Shown: piece after piece, positions 11,549 to 22,079 of the stretch
How the letters are laid out: each line of letters starts with the position of its first letter
Position numbering within the stretch: the first letter of the stretch is position 1
Origin: Mytilus californianus
Lineage: Eukaryota > Mollusca > Bivalvia > Mytilida > Mytilidae
Assembly (NCBI RefSeq): GCF_021869535.1
Contig: NW_026262690.1
Coordinates: 92,595,995-92,659,994 of the forward strand
Reading direction: 5' to 3'
DNA length: 64,000 nt
Position numbers and translations under genes: made by a program
The notes under the pieces: generated by a model
What the model was told of the DNA's origin: nothing
Seen by the model: the letters and a program-made list of their open reading frames with translations, nothing else
Databases searched by the model: none

Positions 11549-13544
11549 AGAGATTTCCAATAAAATGACTTTACTCGACATAACCGACCTAACTCAGCAT
11601 ATTTCGTCCTATTTCATTGACGCATGACGGAGGGGAGCATACACTGAATGCCATTTTTGCTCTTTGAACATGCATTGTTTGCTGATATAAACTTAATGTA
11701 AAAATCAACCACAACTTCTTTTTTTAATCTTGAAATATTTTGTTATTAAATTTTGAATGATTTTATTGACACAAATATTTTAATGGAATAAGTAAGCTAG
11801 CAACTTGTAATCAAATGCACCCATCGGTTCTTGTCATTTCACTTGACCCATATTTCAGTTCTTCTCAAAATATGAATTTTAAAAACTACCAAGTAAATAT
11901 TTAGCATGAAAATATTAAAATTATGGAATCCGAAGCGAAAAGAAGGTTATCTTTTTTTGTTTGATTTATAAGTTTTAATGTTTAAAAGTACATTCCAACA
12001 CACCCGAATAAAAAAGGTGTTACATTTTTATGATGAAAAACACAGAGTACTGATCTTAAAGTACCCCAAGGTACTGAAAGCTGATTCTTATACGTTACTA
12101 GTAAATTATCTGAGAATATTCAACGTATTTAGTTAAAAAATATTAAGAAGATGTGGTATGATTACCAATAAAAAATGAAGTGGATGTAAGCAATGATAGG
12201 CAAGCGTACGGCCTTCATCAATGAGAAAAATCCATACCAAATAGTTGACTATAAAAGGGTCCAACTTGAAAAATATGAAACAATTCAATTGAGAAAATTA
12301 CCGGCCTGATTTATAACAAAACAATTTACGAATGACATGGGACATGCAGGTACATAAAGAATATATACATATCTAAAGTAATTATGAATATTAAATGTGT
12401 TTTCAGCCGTGTATTACCTTAACTGGTGATACTATGCATGGATAAGTCGTAGAGACTCAAATTTTTTTCTTTACTCAATCAATATGTGATAGTTTTAGAA
12501 TCCACTTCTAATTGGATTAGTTAGAGTTGACTTAATCCAAAAACAACTATGCCAATATCAAGCCTTACTAATTAAATGTACATTTTAAAAAGAAAATTAC
12601 TGTAAAGACTGAAGTGGTATTATAGTTGTCTTAAAAATGTAACAAGTATGTAAATTGGCATTCTCATCCACTTTTAATCAGAGATACTTTGGTACAGGAC
12701 ATTTTTTAGCCAATTATTATGTACTATAAATTGACAGCGGTCAATGTTGATATGCAGATTAGATATGCTACTAGTAATCAAGTACACCCTCCAAATTACA
12801 ATTTATATAACGAATTGGTGTACACACTTATTTACATATATCATTATTATTTACAAAATTCTTTTTTTAATGTTAGTTGAAACTATTAAAATTTAAAGAA
12901 GTAGTACACGACCTGTATTATTTTTTTCTTAAATATACACATCCCTTTCTCGTACCTTTTCCCTGGGGGAAAATCGGGGATTATAAACAAACAGCAGAAG
13001 AAGAGAACGTTTGAAATGATGCTTAATAAAGTATGATATAATCCCAACTTTAACAGAGACAAATTTGAATTCGATATTTCTGAAATTGCTAGAAAAATCT
13101 CGGTCTAAAAATAAATACCTACGGAAATTAACTATTTTAAAACATTAAGAGACGAAAGGAAAAAGGGACACCAATCTGGTAACGACAAATAAAAGCATGT
13201 CAAATATTAAATAATAGAAGGTTCATTTGCAAAGTATATCGAAAAACAGTCATTGGCAAAACCATGAAAGACAACTCAAATCAATCGTATGATACGTAAA
13301 GATACGTGTATGTACGTGGTCTTATGACAGCAAAGTTTTGGCGGGAATCTCAATTTCTTTCGTTTTTCATCATCTTAGAAATACTTGATATTGATAAAAT
13401 GTATCATGAATGGGTTTAATAGTTTAGGAATACTTAGTTTAAACTTGAGTGTCGCATTTAACAAAATTAATAGGTTAGCAATAACCGGTCCCGTTACGTG
13501 CGTACGTCGAGTTAGGTACGTATGTCATTTTATTGGAAATCTCT
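11549..13544 (+). mobile_element. Non-autonomous TIR element, copy 1
   Basis: The ends are perfect 20-21-bp inverted repeats: GAGATTTCCAATAAAATGAC at 11550-11569 and its complement at 13524-13543, each followed inward by related CCTAACTCGAC-like sequence. A second copy lies inverted at 48232-52728. Left parts (11549-12040) match 52240-52728, and right parts (12340-13544) match 48232-49420, so both ends travel together. The element includes a fragment of the CCGTACGGCCTTCA repeat at 12143-12345, also present in copy 2. No transposase ORF was found. No clear target-site duplication could be defined. Superfamily unknown. Confidence 0.65.
12143..12345 (+). repeat. Dispersed mussel-type repeat, CCGTACGGCCTTCA family
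   Basis: Reads AAGATGTGGTATGATTACCA, then GCGTACGGCCTTCATCAATG, CCATACC, TATAAAAGG and ACAATTCAATTGAGAAAA. The same ordered blocks recur at many sites in this window. Here it is internal to the TIR element. Confidence 0.7.
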
Positions 13545-14071
13545 AATGCAAGATACTTGTACTTACGTGGTCCATGTTTTGTTTCATTTGAAGCATTAAA
13601 GATCTGTTTCATTTGTTTTTATGTTTTAGAGGGAAATTACTTTGAGAAATGAGACATGAAATATTTGATGCTACAGCATAATAAAATGGATAGATCAACC
13701 TACAGCTGTAACATTTCTTTGTATTGTTGAAGAAATTGTATTTATACAAATCATCAAGGGGTATATTTAAACATTACTGGAGTTTGGTTTTGAGTACTAG
13801 ACAATATTCAAGTACACCTATGCATTTAATAATTCGCTTAAGCATATTTCTAAAGAAAAGAAAACAGTTGTAAAATGAAACACTACCTTTGTTACCTACA
13901 TGATTGCATTGTAGAGTATTGCTTTTTTTTTTTTAAAAGTGCGTAAACTTCTTTTATCTTTAAGTTCTACTAATAGTATAGGATTCTTATTTGAATCGTT
14001 GGTCCTATAAAGATTGCTAAAGGTAGGTTTACATGTGAATGATTTAACAAATAAATATCAAGTATACTCAC

Positions 14072-14110
14072 CAATACCACAGTGAAAACACCGCATACAG
14101 TCATCAATTT
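14072..14110 (-). CDS. BIR-domain gene, 39-nt exon B (core of second BIR)
   Basis: Microexon of 13 codons in phase 1 to 1, acceptor TTCCAG and donor GTGAGTAT. With the split codon supplied by exon A it reads KIDDCMRCFHCGIG, placing the first two zinc cysteines (CX2C) in the BIR core. Length, phase and splice context match exon B' at 5425-5463. Joined to exons A and C the complete domain has CX2CX16HX6C spacing, the diagnostic zinc site of the BIR family. The three-exon dissection of this BIR contrasts with the single-exon BIR at 60512-61103 and suggests that the two are old paralogous domains. Confidence 0.85.
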
Positions 14111-14534
14111 CTGGAATTGAGGAAAAAATATAACAGATTACACTATGTTGCGCTTTAAAATGACATTGAATGTAAAATATTAAATTTCGGTTCACCAAAA
14201 TTATATTGTTTTCTTGGGAAGTTGTTCTCAATGTACGACTGATTATTTGCTGTCTGTAAATGTCCATAGATGTTCCAAAAGAATAAAGAGAGTTATTACT
14301 GACAAAAGAATTACGTCATAGATTTCATTTGAATCAGAGTTTTCAAACGTGTTGTATCTAGATTAAATTAGTTTATCAAAAGATTATCTAAAACCACAAT
14401 AAGTTTGCAAAAAATTGGTGAACAGAATCATTATTTAAGGACAATAACTCCTTTAAGGTGTTTTCTGGAAAAGTTGATTTTAATGAAATTGAATTTAACT
14501 GGAAATTTCAGGTCAAATACCTTTAATATAGTGG

Positions 14535-14768
14535 TAGTCGTTAGTTTTTGTCTGTCGTATTTGTGTTTCGCTTATTTTTAAAAACCAGGCTAGCCCGTTT
14601 GTTTTCTCGTTTGAATTGTTTTACATTTGATCGTATATGGTCTTGTTTAGCTTATTATACAGGATTTGTTTGATCAATGTTGACAACTGTACGGTGGACT
14701 ATATCTTTTTTTTACATTTCATTTGGTCTTTGGTGAATAGCTGACTCGTATGAATTATGTTACCGCAT
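14535..14768 (-). repeat. Dispersed mussel-type repeat, diverged copy
   Basis: Contains TCGTTTGAATTGTTTTACAT, CTGTACGGTGGACTATA, CATTTGGTCTTTGGTGAA and a GTACCGCATCT-like end in the order typical of the reverse orientation of this family. It lies between exons A and B. Confidence 0.6.
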
Positions 14769-14839
14769 CTAATATTTTTTAATTTCCAAATACAAAAAAC
14801 ACAAAAAAACTCTTATTTCAAAATTGCTTATTTTCATAC

Positions 14840-15382
14840 TTGAATAATAAAATCCAGATTTGGCGAATTCAGACAAGCTAAAAAAGGTCTGGTCTAGAGG
14901 CAAATTCTTGAAAGAAGCTCTTCTTTTCCAAAAAGGTATATACTCTGGGTATTTGATGTCTGCGATGTTTTTACTATTATTTTGTAGAATCAGATTGTTT
15001 AAAGGTTCTTGTTCTTCGTCATTTGGTATTCTTGGTTCCTGTTCTTCGCCATTTGGTATCGTAGGTTCTTGTTGTTCACCATTTGGTATTATTGGTTCTT
15101 GTTCTTCACCATTTGGTATCATTAGTTTGTGTTCTTCACCATTTGGTATTATTAGTTCGTGTTCTTCACCATTTGGTATTATTAGTTCTGGTTCTTCACC
15201 ATTTGGTATTATTAGTTCGTGTTCTTCACCATTTGGTATTATTAGTTCGTGTTCTTCACCATTTAGTATTATTGGTTCTTGTCCTTCTGTTAATTCTTGC
15301 AGCGTCGACTCTGTCAAATTTGAACTGCTAATTGAGGGTGACGGTTGATTATTTAAAGGATTATCGGCACTATTACTTCCTT
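14840..15382 (-). CDS. BIR-domain gene, exon A (decapeptide-repeat linker plus N-terminal half of second BIR)
   Basis: 543-nt exon, phase 1 at both ends; acceptor GAATTGTAG, donor GTATGAA. It encodes a Ser/Asn/Pro-rich linker, then about nine decapeptides of consensus [HQP]-E-[LP]-I-I-P-N-G-E-E, then RRASFKNLPLDQTFF and FAKSGFYYS, the N-terminal half of a BIR that exon B continues in frame. The linker start (GSNSADNPLNNQ) is homologous to that of exon A' (SSNTDNYPPTTQQ), but the decapeptide block is absent there. The repeat makes an acidic, probably disordered spacer ahead of the domain. Reading beyond the donor gives a few intron-coded residues and a stop, so the simple ORF overstates the exon. 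The start is set by the acceptor and phase, not by a methionine. Confidence 0.82.
15010..15280 (-). repeat. Coding 30-bp minisatellite inside exon A
   Basis: About nine 30-bp units, plus-strand consensus GGTTCTTGTTCTTCACCATT followed by TGGTATTATT. All units keep the same length and frame. Substitutions are mostly at codon positions giving H/Q/P, L/P and I/V/T/R changes, while PNGEE is nearly fixed. On the plus strand the same repeat gives Leu/His- and Ser/Pro-rich shadow ORFs. Confidence 0.9.
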
Positions 15383-16216
15383 CTACAATTCATAAAAAAC
15401 ACTTGTGCAATGGTTGAATTGGTACTATATGGAGGAAGTAGTAAGATAAGTACGCCGGCAACTTCTTTTTTGTTAGAATTTATGATAAAGGAATTAGGGC
15501 TAGTGGTTAATCAAGTGCCAATTGTTTTTTAAAGGTATCAATTGCGCCAATTTACCGAAGTAATTGCGGCAATATACCTGTTCATATATGTATATATTAA
15601 CCATACATATGATTAGTGATAAATTGTTGTAATCGGGAAAAAACCCCAAAACATAATTGAATAAATGGGACTATTTGGAAGCCAAAGGATGTACAAGTTC
15701 TAAGCACCTGAAGAACTATATAACCTAAACGAGTCTAAAAATAGACAAATTCATATAAGGTCAACTTTGCTTGAGGGAGTTGGGACCGAAGTTTCTTAAT
15801 AATTTCTTAATTTATCAATCCAAAAATTTCAGAACAGTTTTTAACAAATCATGTAAGTAGTTCTTAACTTCGTCAATATAAACCGCTGGACCTATATCTG
15901 TTTTAAACGTAGAAGTCAAGTCATCAATTGTTTTTTATTTAAATACTTTGCACACGTGTATTTATTACTTTTGGTGCCAATGATACAAGTTTTGTTTTAG
16001 ATAAGTTGCGCAAAGTAGCACTTGGGCACGATGGTGCAATAGGACGCATTTTTGGAGAAAAAGCATTTCTCTCACTGGAATAAGCTCAATATCCATATAT
16101 TTAGCAGTTAGTCCAAAAAGTTTAAGGAAAAATATACTGTGAAGATCACACAATTATTATGTACAAATTACCACGGCCTGTTTTTAAAATTATTTCAAAA
16201 AAAGTAAAATATATTT
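15383..16216. other. Intron with a dispersed-repeat fragment
   Basis: 15650-15810 contains GAGGGAGTTGGGACCGAAGT preceded by GCCAAAGGATGTACAAG, a fragment of the family also found at 18420-18600 and 18770-18910. The remaining sequence shows nothing convincing. Confidence 0.5.
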
Positions 16217-16365
16217 AAGGAATGACTGTAATTTTTTCTGTACATGAAGAAATAACATAAAAAATGTGGTGCACACTGGAAAGCACGCTTAGTGGGTGAT
16301 ATCAAAGTTTGCACAACATTTTTTATGTTATTACGAAAAGACAAAAAATATTACAGTCATTCCTT
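16217..16365. mobile_element. 149-bp foldback element
   Basis: AAGGAATGACTGTAAT at 16217-16232 is exactly complementary to ATTACAGTCATTCCTT at 16350-16365. Inner arms (AATAACATAAAAAATGT versus ACATTTTTTATGTTATT) extend the stem with one unpaired segment, leaving a loop of about 48 bases. Probably a MITE-like palindrome; no target duplication beyond TA/TTA could be assigned. Confidence 0.65.
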
Positions 16366-16750
16366 ATAATTTTATTCTAAATTTAAATTTTTAAGGAGCA
16401 AATTATGAAAAAAAACGTTGATGACGTCATGGTTACATGACAATTACATCCAAAATTAAATTATTAACGAAAAGTCACTTTTGTAAAAATATTTTATTTT
16501 CCTGTCTATCCTGAATAGACGTTACTTATAAATAGTTATAGAATGAGAATAATTTTATATTTAAAGTTCTCGGGGTAATGAACATAACAGCAAGATTTAG
16601 AGTTTGTATTTAAATGATTTTCTCTAAATCATGTTCTCAATAAGCAGCAAATATTAAGCTGTACAGAATTTCTTTTTAGTTTGATGCAAACTTCAGTGTT
16701 TTTCAAAATACACACACATCGAAATAGATTGATGTCAAAAGTCTTAGGTT

Positions 16751-17048
16751 ACATGTTTTACCCCGCCACATTATGTATGTGCCTGTCCCAAGTCAGGGGC
16801 TTGTAATTCAGTGCTAGTCATTTGTTGCTGTATATCATATTTGTTTTTCTTTCATTATTTTGTACATAAATAAGGCCATAAGTTTTAGCGTTTGAATTGT
16901 TTTACATTAATTTTGTCATTTCGGAGCCTTTTATAGCTGATTTTTCAGTTTGGGCTTTGCTCATTGTTGAAGGCCGTACGATGGCTACAGTCTTAAATTC
17001 TGTGTCATTTGGTCTCTTGTAGAGAGTTGTATCATACCACATCTTCTT
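16751..17048 (-). repeat. Dispersed mussel-type repeat
   Basis: Reverse-orientation copy: CCCCGCCACATTATGTATG, GCCTGTCCCAAGTCAGGGG, GAATTGTTTTACATTAA, GAAGGCCGTACGATGG, CATTTGGTCTCTTGTAGAG, and ACCACATCTTCTT at its end. Confidence 0.75.
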
Positions 17049-18419
17049 ATTTTCATATTTAGCCTTTACATATTAATTCAGTTTCCCTATTCTAGTTATC
17101 CATTATAATCTTTTTTAAAGTCATAAGTTGCTTTCATTTTACAAATGGCCATTGTTATATTATAGTTCGTTTCTGTGTGTGTTACATTTTAATGTTGTGT
17201 TTTTTGTTGAGTCGTTGTTCTCCTCTAATATTTGATGCGTTTCCCTCAGTTTTAGTTTGTAACCCGGATTTGTTTTTATCTCTATCGATTTATGAGTTTC
17301 GAACAGCGGTATACTACTGTTGCCTTTATTTACGACATTCATAATACTAGATATATATTTACTGCTGATATCGCGGAGTTGGTTGAGATTTTTTGGTTCT
17401 TTTTTTTTATTTCAGTTGAATCCCAATATAGAATGGACTTGCTTTTAACAAGCTGGTAATCCTATTGCATCTGTTTACACATGCATGACATTTGTCAAAG
17501 TAAATACAATCTAAATTTCTTATCCAAGTATGTAAAATAAAAAGGGTGATTCTAGGAAAAGGTTTACATTTTGATATTTCAATTTTTGAAAAGTTCTCAA
17601 AAGGTTTGTAATGGCCCTGAAAATCCATAAAATATTGAACTTTTTTTTATTGTTCCGTAAGAAACCTCTGCTTTGAATTGTAACCTATTAAGGATAGTTT
17701 TCCGTTTTGGGGGAAAGTACATTATTCGATTACAGTTTCGTTAGTAATAGAATGATTTTTACCTTGAAACATTCTTCGATTTCAAAAGTGGTTTTAAACT
17801 GAAAACATAGCTTGTGTATTATGAAAAAATCTTACAAATTATCCTCTGAATAAAATGTATCCTAAACAAATTGAATTATGCGACAACAAGAAAAATGTGA
17901 TCTTTCTAAATTTCTATAGTTTACATTGTTATTGCTTATCTGTTGCAATCTAACGTGCTTTCATTTCCAGTGTCAAAAGGAACTAACTTCTTTGTGATTT
18001 CGGGGTTGATTATTTTACAATTACTACAGATCAAATATTCAACATAAAAAATGAAGACATACAATGTGTTTTAACATCTTAAAACAAATTCTACGACTTT
18101 TGGATGAATGAAAATCTGATGAGCTTGTTTAAAATTCATTATTTATTCTCAAATGGAATATGAATGCCTTTAATAGACATTACTTTACAATGTATTAAAA
18201 TATCTTCTCCCTGTTAATCGTGGTTCTAGAAACTATTTTTGGTCTGAAATAGCTACATGAAAACTTAATATTGCATCATTTATAACAAATAAGACATAAT
18301 GGGTTATATAGTTGTGAATGATTGGTGTAAACCTTGATTTGAGTCGTTAAATTTACATATTGCAATTTATTGACTGAACTAAAAAAATGAAAACAACACG
18401 TTATAAATTTCATGCGTTC
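17049..18419. other. Intronic sequence without a recognised gene
   Basis: AT-rich. A 36-nt interval at 17763-17798 has acceptor- and donor-like borders on the minus strand but its open phases do not fit the BIR exon chain. Nothing else supported. Confidence 0.5.
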
Positions 18420-18990
18420 AAAGCGCTTTTCTTGATTTACCTTTATCAGGAACGCTCAAAGCCGAATATTTGAAAGCCAAGGATGTATAAAACGGAAACA
18501 ACAGCAGAGATATATAACCAAAAGGACACAAAAAATGCCAAATTCATCGAAGGTGAACTTTACTTAAGGGGGTTGAAACCTTAGTTTCTTGATAATTTCA
18601 AAACTTATAAACGGACAAGTTTATAAAGGTTTGTTATAAACCATATCAGTACCGAATTTCCAACTACTGAACTGATGATACTCTCGGGGAAGAATAGTCT
18701 AACATCAGCGGTATCGCTCCCAGTGTTGTACAAAAATGAAAAAAAAAAAAAACATGTTATAAATTATATGCGTCCGAAGCGCTTTTCTGGATTTACCTTC
18801 ATCAGGAACGCTCAAAGCCAGATATTTGAAAACTAGAGTGCAATATATAACCAAAAGGACCCAAAAAATGGCCAAATACATCGAAGGCCAACTTTCCCTG
18901 AGGAAGTTGAAACCAACAACAACAATGAGAAAAACCCATATCGTATAGTCGCTTATAAAAGGCCACGACATGAAAAATATGTAACAATTC
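18420..18990 (+). repeat. Two diverged direct copies of a dispersed repeat
   Basis: 18420-18600 and 18770-18915 share AAGCGCTTTTCT, GATTTACCTT, ATCAGGAACGCTCAAAGCC, ATATTTGAAA and ACCAAAAGGAC in the same order. The second runs on into TATAAAAGGCCACGACATGA and ACAATTCAACTGA, part of the CCGTACGGCCTTCA family with its middle missing. Confidence 0.7.
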
Positions 18991-19194
18991 AACTGATAAA
19001 AATAAGCATCCCTTTGTCTTCCTTTTTTTTTTTTTATGTCGGACAAAAGTCAACAAATGTAAGCAATTATGATAATGGAACAAGAAAACACACGTCTAAA
19101 CGCCTCGCTTGCATTACTTATCATGATTGAATATATGTTGCAAGACTATAATATGAAGGTTTAATACAAGTATCAAATGAACTTAATATTATCT

Positions 19195-19510
19195 ATGATC
19201 CATGTAAATAAGGATAAGGTCTGATGAGCTCTGATAGACAGACATGTACACCTTACAATAATACAATACACCAAATATATAGGTCAAGATCAGTTGAAAC
19301 ATGTCAATGACCTCAAAATGAGATTGCTAATAGTATCTTGGATATTGCCTTGACCACGAAAACTTATCCTTGATCCCTGAACCATGAAATAAGGTCGAGG
19401 TCAGTGGAACCCTGCATGACGGACATGTAGAACTTTTAAAGATTCTATAAAACGTAATAAGTCAGTATTTCACATGACAAAAAAAAAAACATTACATATT
19501 TGTCAATGGC
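19195..19510 (+). repeat. Dispersed repeat with GACCTTGACC-type blocks
   Basis: Contains AATAAGGTCGAGGTCAGTGG, GACAGACATGTACACCTTAC, a partial second unit GACGGACATGTAGAACTTTT and CCTTGACCACGAAAAC. Resembles a common mollusc dispersed sequence; internal two-unit structure; no ORF. Confidence 0.5.
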
Positions 19511-19529
19511 CAAGGACAATGGACATATG

Positions 19530-19790
19530 ACAAATTGATTGATTGGTTATTTAATTGTTTGGTGTTAAAGACGACTTTAAGCACTATCAGCTATTTTGTG
19601 GCGGTCAGTTGTTATTGGTGGAGGTTGCTTAAGTGCCCAGAGAAAACAGCAGGAAAACTGACAAACCTTGTTAAAAAACATTTGAGTCGAATGCACCTGC
19701 AACATGCAGGGTTCAAACTAACAACCTCAGCGTTGACATGTTAATGATACAGTAGTTAAACTACTAAGATTACTCAGCAACAGCCAACCT
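19530..19790 (+). repeat. SINE-like dispersed element
   Basis: GTGTTAAAGACGACTTTAAG, ATTTTGTGGCGGTCAGTTG, TATTGGTGGAGG, GTGCCCAGAGAAAACA and CAGGGTTCAAACTAACAACC occur in a fixed order that I recall from bivalve dispersed elements. The GGGTTCAAACT block resembles a degenerate RNA polymerase III B box. The small ORF across it is incidental. Confidence 0.5.
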
Positions 19791-20073
19791 TATGACAGAC
19801 GGAAACTGCGTAACATTAGGCATCTGCAATCAAGGTATGGAGCATCCAGGCCTTATACCTGTCTGAAATAAAGCGTTATGCTAATATTTTAGCTAGCCGT
19901 CGGATAGAAATCCCTTTGTCTCGCATTCTGAATAGTCGCAGGCGAGACAAGATTGGGAATTTGCCTAATTGAAACAGGATATGAATGCAATACACTACAA
20001 GTTAAACAAATTATGTTTTAATGTAAAGATGATTAAACAATACAGCTGCAAAAACAAGCAAAAGTGAACTTAC

Positions 20074-20113
20074 GATTTTCCCTTGAATTTTGTTGACTCA
20101 AAGTCGTAACATG
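20074..20113 (-). CDS. Candidate 40-nt exon of the BIR-domain gene linker
   Basis: The acceptor ATTCCTTTTGCAG and donor GTAAGTTC are both strong. Read in phase 0 it encodes HVTTLSQQNSREN plus one base, ending in phase 1, which is exactly what exon A at 15382 requires. The upstream candidate exon at 32603-32679 ends in phase 0, so the phases also match on that side. Composition (Ser, Gln, Asn, Thr) suits a disordered linker between BIR domains. The exon is too short to recognise by homology, and another frame is also open, so this is a splice-signal and phase-based prediction only. Confidence 0.45.
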
Positions 20114-20559
20114 CTGCAAAAGGAATTTTAAAAATGATAAAAGTGGTGAATAAATACATATAGAAAACTTATTTCAAATGGGATAGCACATCTTCTTTTT
20201 TACGGAGATGTTGTTTACCGTGCCTGGAAGTTTAGAAACGATCCTTATAAAATTATCGATCCTTTAAATAAACTTATTCTAAAATGTTACCAATTCAACA
20301 CTGTAATTAGATCTTTGAATATTGTTTTTATTGGTATTAATTTTGATTTTGTTATCAGTTAATTAAAAGCAAACTGAATATTATTATTTTATACATATGC
20401 ACATCCATGGATCTACAATCTGTCGATACCTGTATCTTGGCATTGCACAAGGTCATGTTTTTCTCTGACTGTTTAAGACGTCTTTACACTAAATCCATTG
20501 GATGTTGGATGTGTACTGATTGATAATTTAGTCTTAGATGAATGAATTGTTTATTTGTT

Positions 20560-21120
20560 GTAAGTGGCTTTGAACTAGCTGTCAGTAACTGCGAGTACTC
20601 ACAGATCTGTAATTAGTGTCTTTTTGTTGTTGGGATGTACAAGTACCCGGCCACGTCCACTCTGTTTTTGTTAGATGCATTTCTATTTGTATCCATCAGA
20701 TGAGTAAAGCCTTTTTCAACTGATTTTTATAGTTCGTTCTTATGTTGTACTGTTACACCACTGTCCCAGGTGAGGGGGGTGGGGGGTGGTGATGGGATCC
20801 CGCTAATATGTATACCCCGCCACATTCTGTATGGATGTCCCTATTCCAAGTCAGGAGCCTGTAATTCAGTGGTTGTCGTTTGTTGCTGTGTTATACTTTT
20901 GTTTTTTCGTTCAATTTTTTTTGTACATAAATTAGGCCGTTAGTTTTCTCGTTTGAATTGTTTTACATTTGTCATTTCGGGACCTGTTATAGCTGACTAT
21001 GCGTTATGGGCTTTGCTCATTGTTGAAGGCCGTACGGTGAACTATAGTTGTTAATTTCTCTGTCATTTGGTCTCTTGTGAAGAGTTGTCTCATTGGCAAC
21101 CACATCACATCTTCTTTTTT
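20560..21120 (-). repeat. Dispersed mussel-type repeat, long copy
   Basis: The most complete reverse copy: ACAAGTACCCGGCCACGTCC, ATCAGATGAGTAAAGCC, CACCACTGTCCCAGGTGAGG, CCCGCCACATTCTG, GAAGGCCGTACGGTGAACTA, CATTTGGTCTCTTGTGAAGA and CATCACATCTTCTT. The segment 5' of this, GCTGTCAGTAACTGCGAGTA, belongs to the same family, so the donor-like GTGAGTACT (minus strand) at about 20595 is repeat sequence. Confidence 0.8.
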
Positions 21121-21269
21121 ATATATACAATGTAAATATAAGTAGAGATCTTTTTTTATTTGACGTGCACGTGTAAATGAATTGGACACAATAATATACA
21201 GTCAACTTTTACTAATAATTTTAAAAGTCTAACGGGTACAGTATATTATGTATGTCATGTTAAAAAAAC

Positions 21270-21500
21270 AAAATGAAAGCACTTCTCTCAATTTAAAGTG
21301 GGGATCTGTTCTACGTTGTCTTTATCACCGTCATGATAATCTGTCCTATGACTGTTCTAAACAGTTTTACAATAGTTCTACCCTAGAAATGCTGTAATGT
21401 TGATCTGGTAGAGTCAGTTCTAGAGAAGTAATACACTGTTGAAAATTTGTTTTAGAATAGAACTGTCCAAATCTGTTCCAAAGTAGAACTTTCAAAATTT
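21270..21500. repeat. Repeat rich in TAGAACTGT / GTTCTA motifs
   Basis: Recurring TAGAACTGTCCAAA, GTTCTAGAG and GTTCTAA motifs on both strands, shared with 29870-30090 and with the fragment at 28715-28800. Probably one dispersed AT-rich element; no coding content. Confidence 0.55.
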
Positions 21501-22079
21501 GTTCTAATATAAAAAAAAAAAAGAAAAAAGAAAGGATAAAAATTACTACATTCTTGGATGTGTGTTTTAGTTTTGTTATTTCCTAGTGTTCATAATTTGT
21601 TTTCAAACGAAATATTCTTATTTGTATATAACAATGCTTAATCACTGAGGAAATATACTTCTAATATTTATGTTATTATTATCAATATATTCCCATTAAA
21701 CAGATCTAGGGATACTTTAGGGGTGTTTATTACAGGTAAAATATTTTAATCTAATCCAGGATTTTGAAAAGGGGAAGGGGACCTGATAAGTCAACGTTTG
21801 GAGTGATACTGGTAAGAAGTCTTTACAACATCATTATATTATGTAAGTAGTTTTCCAATTAATTTCATTTATGAATTTACTATAAAGGTAAAGTTTTGAA
21901 CTGTTATTAATATTTGAAAAATTTTCAATAGTGATTTTGTCATACTTTTCTTTAAAAAGATATTTAATGGTTTCTTAAGTGAATTTATCATTAGTTAGGT
22001 TTATCAGAATCAACATATTCTTCTTCGTCAATGTTAAATTCTGTAAAAATGTGATTTGTATACCAAGTATAATTATATT
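21501..22079. other. AT-rich sequence, nothing recognised
   Basis: Only an A/AAAG-rich run at 21510-21535 and short unremarkable ORFs. Confidence 0.5.

Noticed and set aside
15083-15331. Plus-strand ORFs over the minisatellite (Leu/His-rich and Ser/Pro-rich)
   Set aside because: Both are shadows of the minus-strand decapeptide repeat; the minus frame alone continues into a BIR domain with correct splice borders.
17763-17798. 36-nt interval with acceptor TTTTCAG and donor GTAAAA on the minus strand
   Set aside because: Its open frames are phase 0-0 and 2-2, while the neighbouring BIR exons require phase 1; the donor is also weak.
18705-19083. Two overlapping minus-strand ORFs of 93-113 codons
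   Set aside because: They cross a dispersed repeat and A/T runs, have no domain, and overlap each other in different frames.
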